Assembly: GCA_946479015.1 (NCBI GenBank) | Contig: CAMLEQ010000040.1 | Span: forward strand, 1-14,940 | Length of the DNA stretch: 14,940 bases | Source: an uncultured Gemmatimonadota bacterium | Lineage (GTDB): Bacteria; Gemmatimonadota; Gemmatimonadetes; Gemmatimonadales; Gemmatimonadaceae | Direction of reading: 5' to 3' | In this document: piece after piece, positions 6,948 to 13,063 of the stretch | Layout of the letters: each line of letters begins with the position of its first letter | How positions within the stretch are numbered: the stretch's first letter is position 1 | Position numbers and translations under genes: made by a program | Notes under the pieces: generated by a model | What the model was told of the DNA's origin: nothing | The model's database searches: none | Seen by the model: the letters and a program-made list of their open reading frames with translations, nothing else

Positions 6948-8260
6948 CCGCGGAGGTCCCCGCGGCTCCAGGGGCGCACCCTCCCACCACGGGGACGGCG
7001 GTGGGGGAGTACGTGGCGCCGCGGCGCGCGCGGGCGCTCCGCGTGGTCTATCTGTGGGATGCGGACTACCCGTGGGACGTGCGCGTGGAAAAGATCTGCG
7101 CCACGCTCGTGAGCGCCGGGCACGACGTGCACATCGTGGCGCGCAACCGCGCCCGCCGACCGCTCGTCGAGCGACTCCCGGAGGGGACGGTGCATCGCAT
7201 GCCCCCCTGGCACTGGGCCGGGCGCCGGCTCGACACGGCGCTCGGCTTTCCCGCCTTCTTCAGTCCGCGCTGGACCGGGCTGCTCGACCGCACCATCCGG
7301 CGCGTGCGCCCGGACGTGGTGATCGGACGCGACCTGCCCCTGGCTCCCACGGCGATCCGCGTGGCGCGTCGCCACGGCATCCCGGTGGTGCTGGACCTGG
7401 CCGAGCACTATCCGGCGATGATGCAGATGATCTTCGACACCGGTCGCCAGCGCCCGGCCGACTACGTCGTGCGGAATCCGTCGGCGGTGGCGGCGGTGGA
7501 GCGATACGCGCTGCGGCGGGTGGACCGCGTGCTCGTGGTGGTGGAGGAGATGGCGGAGCGCCTGCGCGCCATGGGTGTTCCCGCCGGTCGCATCGATCTG
7601 GTGTCGAACACGCCGCCGCGTGCGCGGGCCATGGCGCCGGTGCGGGCCGCTCCTGCCGAGGGGACGGACGATGACGCGCCGTTCACGCTGGTGTACCTCG
7701 GCCTGCTCGAGGTGGTGCGTGGCATCACGGAGCTCGTGGAGGCGACCGCGCTGCTCCGCGACCGCGGCGTCCCCGTGCGCGTGCGGATCATCGGCTCCGG
7801 GCGGGACGAGTCGCTCTTCCGCGCGCGCGCCGAGGCACTGGGGCTGGCGCCGCCGCTGCTGGAGTTCATGGGGTGGGTGCCGCACCAGCGGGCGATCGAG
7901 CTCGTGGCCGAGGCCGACGTGGGCGTGCTCCCGCTCCACGCGAACGAGGCGCTGAACCACACCGTCGCCAACAAGATGTTCGACTACATGGCGGCGGCGC
8001 TCCCCGTGCTGACGTCGAGCGCGATCCCGTCCGCGCGGATCGTGCGCGAGACCGGGGCGGGGGAGGTGTTCGAGTCGGGAAGCGCGGTGGCGCTCGCCGA
8101 TGCGGTGGAGCGGTTGCGCTCGCGGAAGGCGCGGGCGGCGCGCGGCGCCGCGGGAAGAAGTGCCGTGCTGGCGCGCTACCACTGGGAGCGCGACGCGGCG
8201 GTGCTGCTCGACTCCGTCGAGCGGGCGGCAAGTGGCGCCGGGCGCGGCGCCGGGCGGTGA
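6932..8260 (+). CDS. GT4-family glycosyltransferase
   Basis: A 442-residue GT-B glycosyltransferase. The first 35 residues are unstructured and proline/alanine-rich. The N-terminal Rossmann domain begins at RVVYLWDADYPWDVRVEKI (37-55), with LVSAGHDVHIVARN (59-72) and IPVVLDLAEHYPAMM (150-164). The C-terminal nucleotide-sugar domain shows FTLVYLGLLEVVRGITELVEA (251-271) and the donor-binding region LNHTVANKMFDYMAAALPVL (341-360), typical of GT4. It is expected to add one sugar to the lipid-linked EPS repeat unit at the cytoplasmic membrane. I chose the GTG at 6932 because GGAGG at 6923-6927 lies just upstream. The alternative GTG at 6944 makes a neat 4-nt GTGA overlap with the aminotransferase stop but is 16 nt from that site. 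It is the last gene of the operon. Confidence 0.9.
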   Translation: MPEHVTAEVPAAPGAHPPTTGTAVGEYVAPRRARALRVVYLWDADYPWDVRVEKICATLVSAGHDVHIVARNRARRPLVERLPEGTVHRMPPWHWAGRRLDTALGFPAFFSPRWTGLLDRTIRRVRPDVVIGRDLPLAPTAIRVARRHGIPVVLDLAEHYPAMMQMIFDTGRQRPADYVVRNPSAVAAVERYALRRVDRVLVVVEEMAERLRAMGVPAGRIDLVSNTPPRARAMAPVRAAPAEGTDDDAPFTLVYLGLLEVVRGITELVEATALLRDRGVPVRVRIIGSGRDESLFRARAEALGLAPPLLEFMGWVPHQRAIELVAEADVGVLPLHANEALNHTVANKMFDYMAAALPVLTSSAIPSARIVRETGAGEVFESGSAVALADAVERLRSRKARAARGAAGRSAVLARYHWERDAAVLLDSVERAASGAGRGAGR

Positions 8261-8633
8261 GCGGTGCGGCGGTCGGGATCGCTGCACCGATCGTTCCAAT
8301 CGGGCCGAGTGAGTGGTAGCGAGCTCCGGCGTTGACTGACTACACAGTCAACCCCTCGAAAATCCCACCCGAGCCCGCTGGCCGCTCCGCTTTCCCGGCC
8401 CTACTAATACCTGCGTGTTCTCGCCGTGGTGGATCGCGGCGCGCCAACCCCAGGCGCCCGCCCCACCCTCAGCGCCCAGCGGGCGCTCCAGTCGTTCAAC
8501 CACCAACTTCAATCGCAGCAAGAGGTTAGTGTTCCGTAATCCGTGACCGGGCTCGACCGCCGGTCGTCGGTTGCGGAACGATTCCCGAGCGCAAGTTCAC
8601 AACCGTACGGCGCGATCGCTGGGCTCCCGGAGC
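8261..8633. other. Long non-coding leader/intergenic region ahead of the riboswitch
   Basis: No credible gene lies between the glycosyltransferase stop and the riboswitch. The stretch is less GC-biased than its neighbours and holds an 8-bp perfect inverted repeat (8331-8352). The only open frame of note (8332-8529) encodes a proline/arginine-rich low-complexity peptide and looks accidental. It must contain the promoter for the riboswitch unit. I found neither a -24/-12 motif nor a convincing -35/-10 pair. Confidence 0.6.
8331..8352. repeat. Perfect inverted repeat, 8-bp arms with 6-nt spacer
   Basis: GTTGACTG, a 6-nt spacer ACTACA, then CAGTCAAC form an exact dyad 70 nt after the glycosyltransferase stop. 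There is no T-run after it, only CCCTCGAAAA, so it is a weak intrinsic terminator at best. It could be an operator for a dimeric regulator, since its left arm contains a TTGACT resembling a -35 element, or a 3'-end stabilising hairpin. Confidence 0.5.
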
Positions 8634-8726
8634 TCACGACAAGGGCAAACCCGCCGAAAGACGGGGACGCAAAGCCTACGAGGCTGCAGCATAGCTCGCT
8701 ATGCCATGCCGGTCGGGTTGCCGTGG
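8634..8726 (+). promoter_or_regulatory. Cyclic-di-GMP-I (GEMM-I) riboswitch aptamer
   Basis: The sequence follows the GEMM-I consensus closely. It has AAGGGCAAACC (8641-8651), then a P2 hairpin with a GAAA tetraloop (8656-8659), and the near-invariant GGACGCAAAGCC (8665-8676). A P3-type hairpin has a perfect 6-bp outer stem (8689-8694 with 8699-8704, loop CUCG). The 3' core is CCGGTCGGGTTGCCG (8709-8723). P1 can form by pairing UCACG (8634-8638) with CGUGG (8722-8726). The GGGC after the conserved A keeps a G (8644) where Vc2 G20 contacts the ligand, which favours c-di-GMP over the cGAMP-type variant. It lies 20 nt upstream of the GTG of the lipoprotein gene, so it should control that gene. 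Confidence 0.93.
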
Positions 8727-8736
8727 ACAACCGAGG
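8714..8736 (+). promoter_or_regulatory. Putative riboswitch expression platform and ribosome binding site
   Basis: GGTTG (8716-8720) can pair with CAACC (8728-8732), and C8714 can pair with G8733 if G8715 is bulged. This alternative hairpin traps the 3' strand of P1 (8722-8726) in its loop, so it cannot coexist with the folded aptamer. It also abuts and partly occupies the GAGG ribosome site (8733-8736), which lies 9 nt before the GTG at 8746. Ligand binding would stabilise P1, release the site and favour translation. No U-run follows, so a translational switch is more likely than a transcriptional one. The direction of the response is inferred from pairing alone. Confidence 0.4.
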
Positions 8737-8745
8737 TACCCAGCA

Positions 8746-10428
8746 GTGCGTAGTTCCATTCTCACCCTCGCGGCGCTCTGCGCCGCCGTCGCGGCGTGCT
8801 CCGACGTCGCCGGCCCCGATCAAAAGGTCAACCGCGAGCTCTCCGGTTCGACCGCCGCCTCCGTCACCATCTCGCCGAAGGTCGACACGGTCCAGGTGGG
8901 CAAGTCGATCACGCTCACCGCCGTCGCGAAGACCGCGGGCGGCACCGAGATCACGGGTGCCACCTTCTACTGGGGGATCACCGACACCAACACCGCCAAG
9001 GTCAAGGCGGGGGTGGTCACCGGTCGCAAGGCGGGCACCGTGCAGATCGTCGCCATCTCCGGGCGCGTCTACGGCAAGAGCACCGTGGTCATCACGGCCG
9101 CGTCGTCCTCGAACGACTCCGCCGCAGTCTCCGAGAGCACCACGCCCGTCACGAGCGGCTCGCTCTTCTCGGGGTACAGCCCCACGTCGTCGCACTACCA
9201 GCACATCCGCACCATGATGACGGACTTCTACTACGCGTGGACGTCCGCCGAGCGTGACTGGGCCGGCAAGCACTACGACGCGGCCATGTCCGGGGCGCGC
9301 GATGCGTGGAAGGCGGTCGATCCCTCGGGCGTCCAGATCCCGTACTCGCTGGAGTGGAGCACGGTGGTCCCCGGCCAGCAGGGGGACAACCTGCTCAACG
9401 TGTACTACAGCGACATGAAGAGCTGGTACGCGTCGCACACGCAGTACCGCCTCGAGGACGCGTTCCTGCACGTCGCGGGCGCCGCGCGCCGCGACTCCGC
9501 TTCCCGCGTCGTCGTCAAGATCTGGGACACCAACCGGTGGCTCATGAACCCCGCCGATCCGGGCAACCGCGCCTATCAGGTCGATCGCTACCGCCGCGGC
9601 ACCGCCAATACGGAAGGGGCGTTCATCGATGAGGCGGGCTCCGGCGGGATCACCCCCTTCATCAAGAACGTGGCCGAGTTCCCCAACCCGGTCGACTACC
9701 AGGCCCCGTTCACCTCGCTGCTCGCGGAGATCCGGCAGGGGATCGGCAACAAGATCCTGATGCTGAACGCCTCCGAGTACCACGCCGACTGGGATCTGGC
9801 GAACATTCGCGCCGCGGGCGCGGTGCAGCTCGAGAACTTCAACAACCCGATGTACTCGGGGATGCCTTCGCGCTGGGGGTGGGTCGATCAGCTGCTCGCG
9901 GACGGCGTGACGGTGGATCTGGTCCCGGTGTACTCGTCGGAATGGGTGACCAGGCACTCCTCGCTGTACCCCGCGGGTGGCATCTACGCCACGAGCGCGC
10001 AGCGCCTCAAGATGTGGGAGCTCTCGAGCTATTACATGTCGGTGGGCGCCACCCCGGATCGCTTCTACCTGACGCTCGAGAACACCTGGGACGCGCCGTA
10101 CTCCTCGCTCTGGCTCAAGGCGCAGGAGGCGAACATCGGGCACCCGCGCGCGCCGCGCTCCGTCTTCGCCACGGGGACCGATCCGGTCGGCAAGTCGTAC
10201 ACGGTGTACGGGCGGGACTTCGACCGCGCGCTCGTCCTCGTCCGTGGGCAGACCGGCTGGTCCACCCAGTCGTACGGCAGCGAGACCGCGGCGCGCGTGA
10301 CGCTCCCCTCGGGCGAGCAGTGGCTGCCGCTGCACGCGGACGGCACGCTCGGCGCGCCGGTGACGAGCGTCTCGCTCCGGAACTCCGAGGCCATGATCCT
10401 CATCAAGAAGAGCACGATCACCAACTGA
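8746..10428 (+). CDS. c-di-GMP-riboswitch-controlled lipoprotein: Big_2-like domain plus putative glycoside-hydrolase-like domain
   Basis: A 560-residue predicted lipoprotein. The GTG at 8746 gives a textbook signal peptide (MRSSILTLAALCAAVAAC) with lipobox VAAC and lipidated Cys18; Ser at +2 suggests the outer membrane. In-frame ATGs further upstream fall inside the riboswitch and would spoil the signal peptide. Residues about 38-117 look like a Big_2 immunoglobulin-like domain (VTISPKVDTVQVGKSITLTA; GVVTGRKAGTVQIVA). A Ser/Thr-rich linker follows, then a domain of about 410 residues resembling putative glycoside-hydrolase-like barrels (GHL15-type). It has GAFIDEAGSG (D295/E296), KILMLNASEY (336-345) and VQLENFNNP (E363), plus a C-terminal beta-sandwich-like tail. 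The likely role is binding and trimming or releasing the EPS made by the neighbouring genes. The substrate is unknown and the hydrolase call is moderate. The gene is alone in its unit, between the riboswitch and a terminator. Confidence 0.87.
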   Translation: MRSSILTLAALCAAVAACSDVAGPDQKVNRELSGSTAASVTISPKVDTVQVGKSITLTAVAKTAGGTEITGATFYWGITDTNTAKVKAGVVTGRKAGTVQIVAISGRVYGKSTVVITAASSSNDSAAVSESTTPVTSGSLFSGYSPTSSHYQHIRTMMTDFYYAWTSAERDWAGKHYDAAMSGARDAWKAVDPSGVQIPYSLEWSTVVPGQQGDNLLNVYYSDMKSWYASHTQYRLEDAFLHVAGAARRDSASRVVVKIWDTNRWLMNPADPGNRAYQVDRYRRGTANTEGAFIDEAGSGGITPFIKNVAEFPNPVDYQAPFTSLLAEIRQGIGNKILMLNASEYHADWDLANIRAAGAVQLENFNNPMYSGMPSRWGWVDQLLADGVTVDLVPVYSSEWVTRHSSLYPAGGIYATSAQRLKMWELSSYYMSVGATPDRFYLTLENTWDAPYSSLWLKAQEANIGHPRAPRSVFATGTDPVGKSYTVYGRDFDRALVLVRGQTGWSTQSYGSETAARVTLPSGEQWLPLHADGTLGAPVTSVSLRNSEAMILIKKSTITN

Positions 10429-10456
10429 GGCGCGCCCGCGCGTCTTCGGTGGTGAC

Positions 10457-10497
10457 AGAGCGCCGGCCTCCTGGGGGAGGCCGGCGCTCTGGCTTTT
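10457..10497 (+). terminator. Strong rho-independent terminator after the lipoprotein gene
   Basis: A perfect 15-bp GC-rich stem (10457-10471 with 10476-10490) with a TGGG loop is followed by GGC and TTTT (10494-10497), starting 28 nt after the lipoprotein stop. It closes the riboswitch unit and insulates it from the downstream EPS operon, which has its own promoter. Confidence 0.92.
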
Positions 10498-10534
10498 CGG
10501 CGCCCGGTGATCTCGCTCCCGGTGCCGCACATTC

Positions 10535-10552
10535 TGTGGCATCGGGGCCACA
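10535..10552. promoter_or_regulatory. Dyad upstream of the second sigma-54 promoter, possible activator site
   Basis: TGTGGC-N6-GCCACA is an exact 6-bp-arm dyad centred about 48 bp upstream of the -24 element at 10592, or about 75 bp before the predicted transcription start. It lies between the terminator and the promoter, where an enhancer-binding protein would be expected. A looser dyad of the same length, TGTTG-N8-CAACA, precedes the other sigma-54 promoter. The functional assignment is inferred. Confidence 0.35.
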
Positions 10553-10591
10553 CCGCGTACACATTTCAGGCGATTGACGGCGCCGCCTCCC

Positions 10592-10607
10592 TGGCACTCT
10601 ATTCGCT
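10592..10607 (+). promoter_or_regulatory. Sigma-54 (-24/-12) promoter for the polymerase operon
   Basis: TGGCACTCTATTCGCT has the complete TGGCAC block, a GC at the correct 10-nt spacing from the GG, and T before and after it at consensus positions (TCGCT against TTGCW). The predicted transcription start is near 10618, giving a leader of about 54 nt to the ATG at 10672. It sits in non-coding DNA right after a terminator. The same class of promoter precedes the deacetylase operon at 3729, so the two units may be coregulated. Confidence 0.64.
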
Positions 10608-10671
10608 ATCGCTGCCGACCGGCGGCGCTCGCTCCGGCATGGCGCCCGCGTCACGCCGCCCTGGAGACTAG

Positions 10672-12084
10672 ATGGCTCATCCCGCTGTCGCTCGACCACA
10701 ACCCGCCCCGCCACGGCCGGCCGCCGTTCGTGCGCTCCCGCCGCTCCGGGCACCCAAACCCGATGCCCTGATGCGGGCGCTCGGGCTGGTCGCGTTCACG
10801 TACGTGTGGCGCCTCCAGGATGCCTTCCCGATTCTGGGTCGCATCAAGCTCCCGATCCTCGCCCTTCTGCTGGCGCTCGGGTACTTCGTGACCGCGCGCC
10901 ACCCCTGGCGCAAGGCGAACAAGCTGCGCTCGCCGATCGTGACGCTGGTGCTCGGACTCCTGCTCGTCATGATCATCGGGATCCCCACCAGCCTCTGGCG
11001 GGGACACAGCGCGCAGTTCGTCCTCAAGGAGCACATCCCGAACATCCTGTTCATGCTCTGCATGGCGGCGAGCATCCGCAGCGTGCGTGACGTGGAGTGG
11101 TTCGCGAAGCTGAACCTCTACGGCGCGCTCATGTACGCCACGATCGTGAACCTGTTCTTCCACGTCGGCCCGGACGGCCGGCTGGGGGATCTGGTCTACT
11201 ACGACGCGAACGACTTCGCGCTCGTGATGGTCGCCACGGTCCCGTTCGCGGTGTACTGGCTGCGGCCGGGGAACACGATGCGGCGGCGGCTGTTCGGGCT
11301 GCTGGCCCTCGGCATGTTCATGCTCGCGCTGGTGAAGAGCGGCTCGCGCGGCGGGTTCCTCGGCTTCATCGCCGTGATGCTCTACGTGCTCCTCCGCTAT
11401 CGCGCCATCCCGAGCCGGCTCCGCCTCCTCGCCGCCATCGCCGGCGTGGGACTCGTGGCGGTGCTCGGGACGGACAAGTACTGGAACCAGATGAGCACCA
11501 TTCTGCACCCGCAGAGCGACTACAACTGGTCGGACCAGGAGGGGCGCATCGAGGTGTGGAAGCGCGGCGTGGGCTACGTGGTGCACAATCCGGTGCTCGG
11601 CGTGGGCGTGGGCTCCTATCCGGTGGCGGAGGGAACGCTCTCGGAGATCGGACGCCAGCTGCAGGCGCGCGGTAAGGGCTTCAAGTGGTCGGTGGCCCAC
11701 AACTCCTTCCTGGAGACCGCCGCCGAGCTGGGCATCCCCGGACTCCTGCTCTTCATCGGAATCTTCGCCGTGACCATCCGTACCATGGCGCGCATCCGGC
11801 CGGGGCGGTATTTCGGGCCACTGGTGGGGAAGCGCGAGACGGCGCTCAGTCAGATGCTCACCGGGTCGTTCGTCGGCTACTCGGTGGCGGGATTCTTCGT
11901 GTCCGCGGAGTACTTCTCGTACCTGTTCTTCCTGCTCGGGCTCGCGGTGGGACTCGACAAGGTGTTGCGGCTGCAACGCGCGGCGGTGCTCGGCGCCTCG
12001 CCGCCGATGATGGGACAGCGCGCGGCGGTGCACCCGGCGGCGGCGCCGGGCGCGCCACCGCTCCCCGTGCCGCGAGGGACGTGA
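10672..12084 (+). CDS. O-antigen ligase / Wzy-like EPS polymerase
   Basis: A 470-residue polytopic membrane protein. After a proline-rich cytoplasmic N-terminus (1-32) there are about ten or more hydrophobic segments, for example ILALLLALGYFV (62-73) and IVTLVLGLLLVMIIGIPTSL (87-106). Family marks are YYDANDFALVMV, the GSRGGFLGF segment (about 224), then a long periplasmic loop with EGRIEVWKRG (about 290) and AHNSFLETAAELGIPG (about 342). This matches the O-antigen ligase/polymerase (Wzy_C) superfamily. It should join lipid-linked repeat units or transfer the glycan at the periplasmic face. GGAG at 10663-10666, 5 nt before the ATG, supports the start. It opens the second sigma-54-preceded operon. 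Whether it is a polymerase or a ligase cannot be decided from sequence alone. The C-terminal tail is Ala/Pro-rich and probably disordered. Confidence 0.88.
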   Translation: MAHPAVARPQPAPPRPAAVRALPPLRAPKPDALMRALGLVAFTYVWRLQDAFPILGRIKLPILALLLALGYFVTARHPWRKANKLRSPIVTLVLGLLLVMIIGIPTSLWRGHSAQFVLKEHIPNILFMLCMAASIRSVRDVEWFAKLNLYGALMYATIVNLFFHVGPDGRLGDLVYYDANDFALVMVATVPFAVYWLRPGNTMRRRLFGLLALGMFMLALVKSGSRGGFLGFIAVMLYVLLRYRAIPSRLRLLAAIAGVGLVAVLGTDKYWNQMSTILHPQSDYNWSDQEGRIEVWKRGVGYVVHNPVLGVGVGSYPVAEGTLSEIGRQLQARGKGFKWSVAHNSFLETAAELGIPGLLLFIGIFAVTIRTMARIRPGRYFGPLVGKRETALSQMLTGSFVGYSVAGFFVSAEYFSYLFFLLGLAVGLDKVLRLQRAAVLGASPPMMGQRAAVHPAAAPGAPPLPVPRGT

Positions 12085-12145
12085 GCCGCACCGCCGCGGG
12101 CGCGTCCGCGCGCTCACTTTGCCCCCGCACCACGCTCGGCACGTC

Positions 12146-13063
12146 ATGGATCTTCGCGCACCCGTGAAGTGGGCCGTGGAGCGCGGGCTGCTGCTCACCG
12201 GCCTCCCTCGTGCCGCGCGTTGGCGTCGGCGCGGCGAGGTGCTCGTGCTCGCGTACCACGATGTGGTCCCGCACGGTGCCGCGATCTCGGGCGACCGCTC
12301 GCTGCACCTGCCGCGCGCGTCCTTCGCGCGGCAGCTCGATCTGCTCATCGCCACGCACGACGTGATCCCGCTCGACGAGGCGCTCGCGCGCGGCGCGCGG
12401 CGCGCCTCGCGGCCGAGCGCGGTGATCACCTTCGACGATGCCTATCGCGGCGCGGTGACGGCGGGGGTGGAGGAGCTGGCCGCGCGCGGGCTCCCGGCCA
12501 CGATCTTCGTGCCTCCGGCGTTCGTGGGCGACGGCGTGTTCTGGTGGGACCTGCTGGCGCGGGATGAGGCGGGGGAGGTCCCTCCCGTGCTCCGCGCCCG
12601 CGCGCTCGCGGAGCTGGCGGGGCGCGGCGACCGCATTCTCGAGCGCGAGCGGAGCGCGGCGGCCGATCCCGCGGCCATCCCTCCACACGCGCGCTGCGCG
12701 AGCGAGGACGAGCTGCACCGCGCCGCCGCCGCTCAGGGGATCGCGCTGGCCTCGCACACGTGGAGCCACCCCAATCTCGCGGCACTCCCGCCGGAGGAGC
12801 TCGACGCCGAGCTGCGCCGTCCGCTCGCGTGGCTGCGGGAGCGGTTCGCCGGCGTGCTGCCGGTGCTCACCTACCCGTACGGCCTCGCCTCTCCCGCCGT
12901 CGAGCGCGCGGCCGAGGAGGCCGGTTACGAGGCGGCGCTGCGCATCGAGGGGGGCTGGCTGCCACGCGCGCCGCGCAGCCGCTACGCCCTGCCGCGCCTG
13001 GATGTGCCCTCCGGCCTCACGCCGCACGGATTCCGGCTCCGCAGCGCGGGGCTGCTCGGCTGA
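12146..13063 (+). CDS. NodB-type polysaccharide deacetylase, second copy
   Basis: A 305-residue polysaccharide deacetylase family protein, distinct from the XrtA-type one at 3801. VLVLAYHDVVP (32-42) opens the domain. AVITFDDAYRGAV (92-104) carries the catalytic and metal-binding aspartates. LPATIFVPPAFVG (116-128), the metal-binding SHTWSHPNL (203-211; H204, H208) and LTYPYG (241-246) complete the set. An insert of about 60 residues (about 133-190), charged and Ala-rich, separates the motif blocks, as in relatives that act on lipid-linked or exported glycans. No signal peptide is evident. The ATG at 12146 lies 61 nt after the polymerase stop with no strong ribosome site. A TTG nine codons earlier is a weaker alternative. 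The ATP-grasp gene overlaps its stop by one base (TGATG). The substrate is not deducible. Confidence 0.89.
   Translation: MDLRAPVKWAVERGLLLTGLPRAARWRRRGEVLVLAYHDVVPHGAAISGDRSLHLPRASFARQLDLLIATHDVIPLDEALARGARRASRPSAVITFDDAYRGAVTAGVEELAARGLPATIFVPPAFVGDGVFWWDLLARDEAGEVPPVLRARALAELAGRGDRILERERSAAADPAAIPPHARCASEDELHRAAAAQGIALASHTWSHPNLAALPPEELDAELRRPLAWLRERFAGVLPVLTYPYGLASPAVERAAEEAGYEAALRIEGGWLPRAPRSRYALPRLDVPSGLTPHGFRLRSAGLLG

Noticed and set aside
7208..7223. TGGCACT match resembling a -24 element inside the glycosyltransferase gene
   Set aside because: No GC at the required -12 position, and it is internal to a coding region.
8234..8251. GGCGCC-N6-GGCGCC as a terminator for the glycosyltransferase operon
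   Set aside because: It lies within the last codons, consists of self-complementary hexamers expected in GC-rich coding DNA, and has no T-run.
8332..8529. A 65-codon open frame in the leader before the riboswitch
   Set aside because: Proline/arginine-rich, no recognisable family, no ribosome site, and it starts within the inverted repeat.
8641..8651. cGAMP-selective GEMM-Ib variant
   Set aside because: The position equivalent to Vc2 G20 is still G (8644, in AGGGCAAACC). The cGAMP-type variants carry A there, so c-di-GMP is the expected ligand.
8701..8745. ATG at 8701 as start of the lipoprotein
   Set aside because: It lies inside the P3 hairpin of the riboswitch and would place 15 polar/cysteine-containing residues before the signal peptide. 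The GTG at 8746 has GAGG at 9 nt spacing and yields a proper lipobox signal.
8509..10551. A 680-codon open frame on the minus strand opposite the lipoprotein gene
   Set aside because: Arg/Val/Asp/Gly-rich composition with no family motif, running antisense through a gene with a clear signal peptide, riboswitch and terminator. It is a normal artefact of very high GC.
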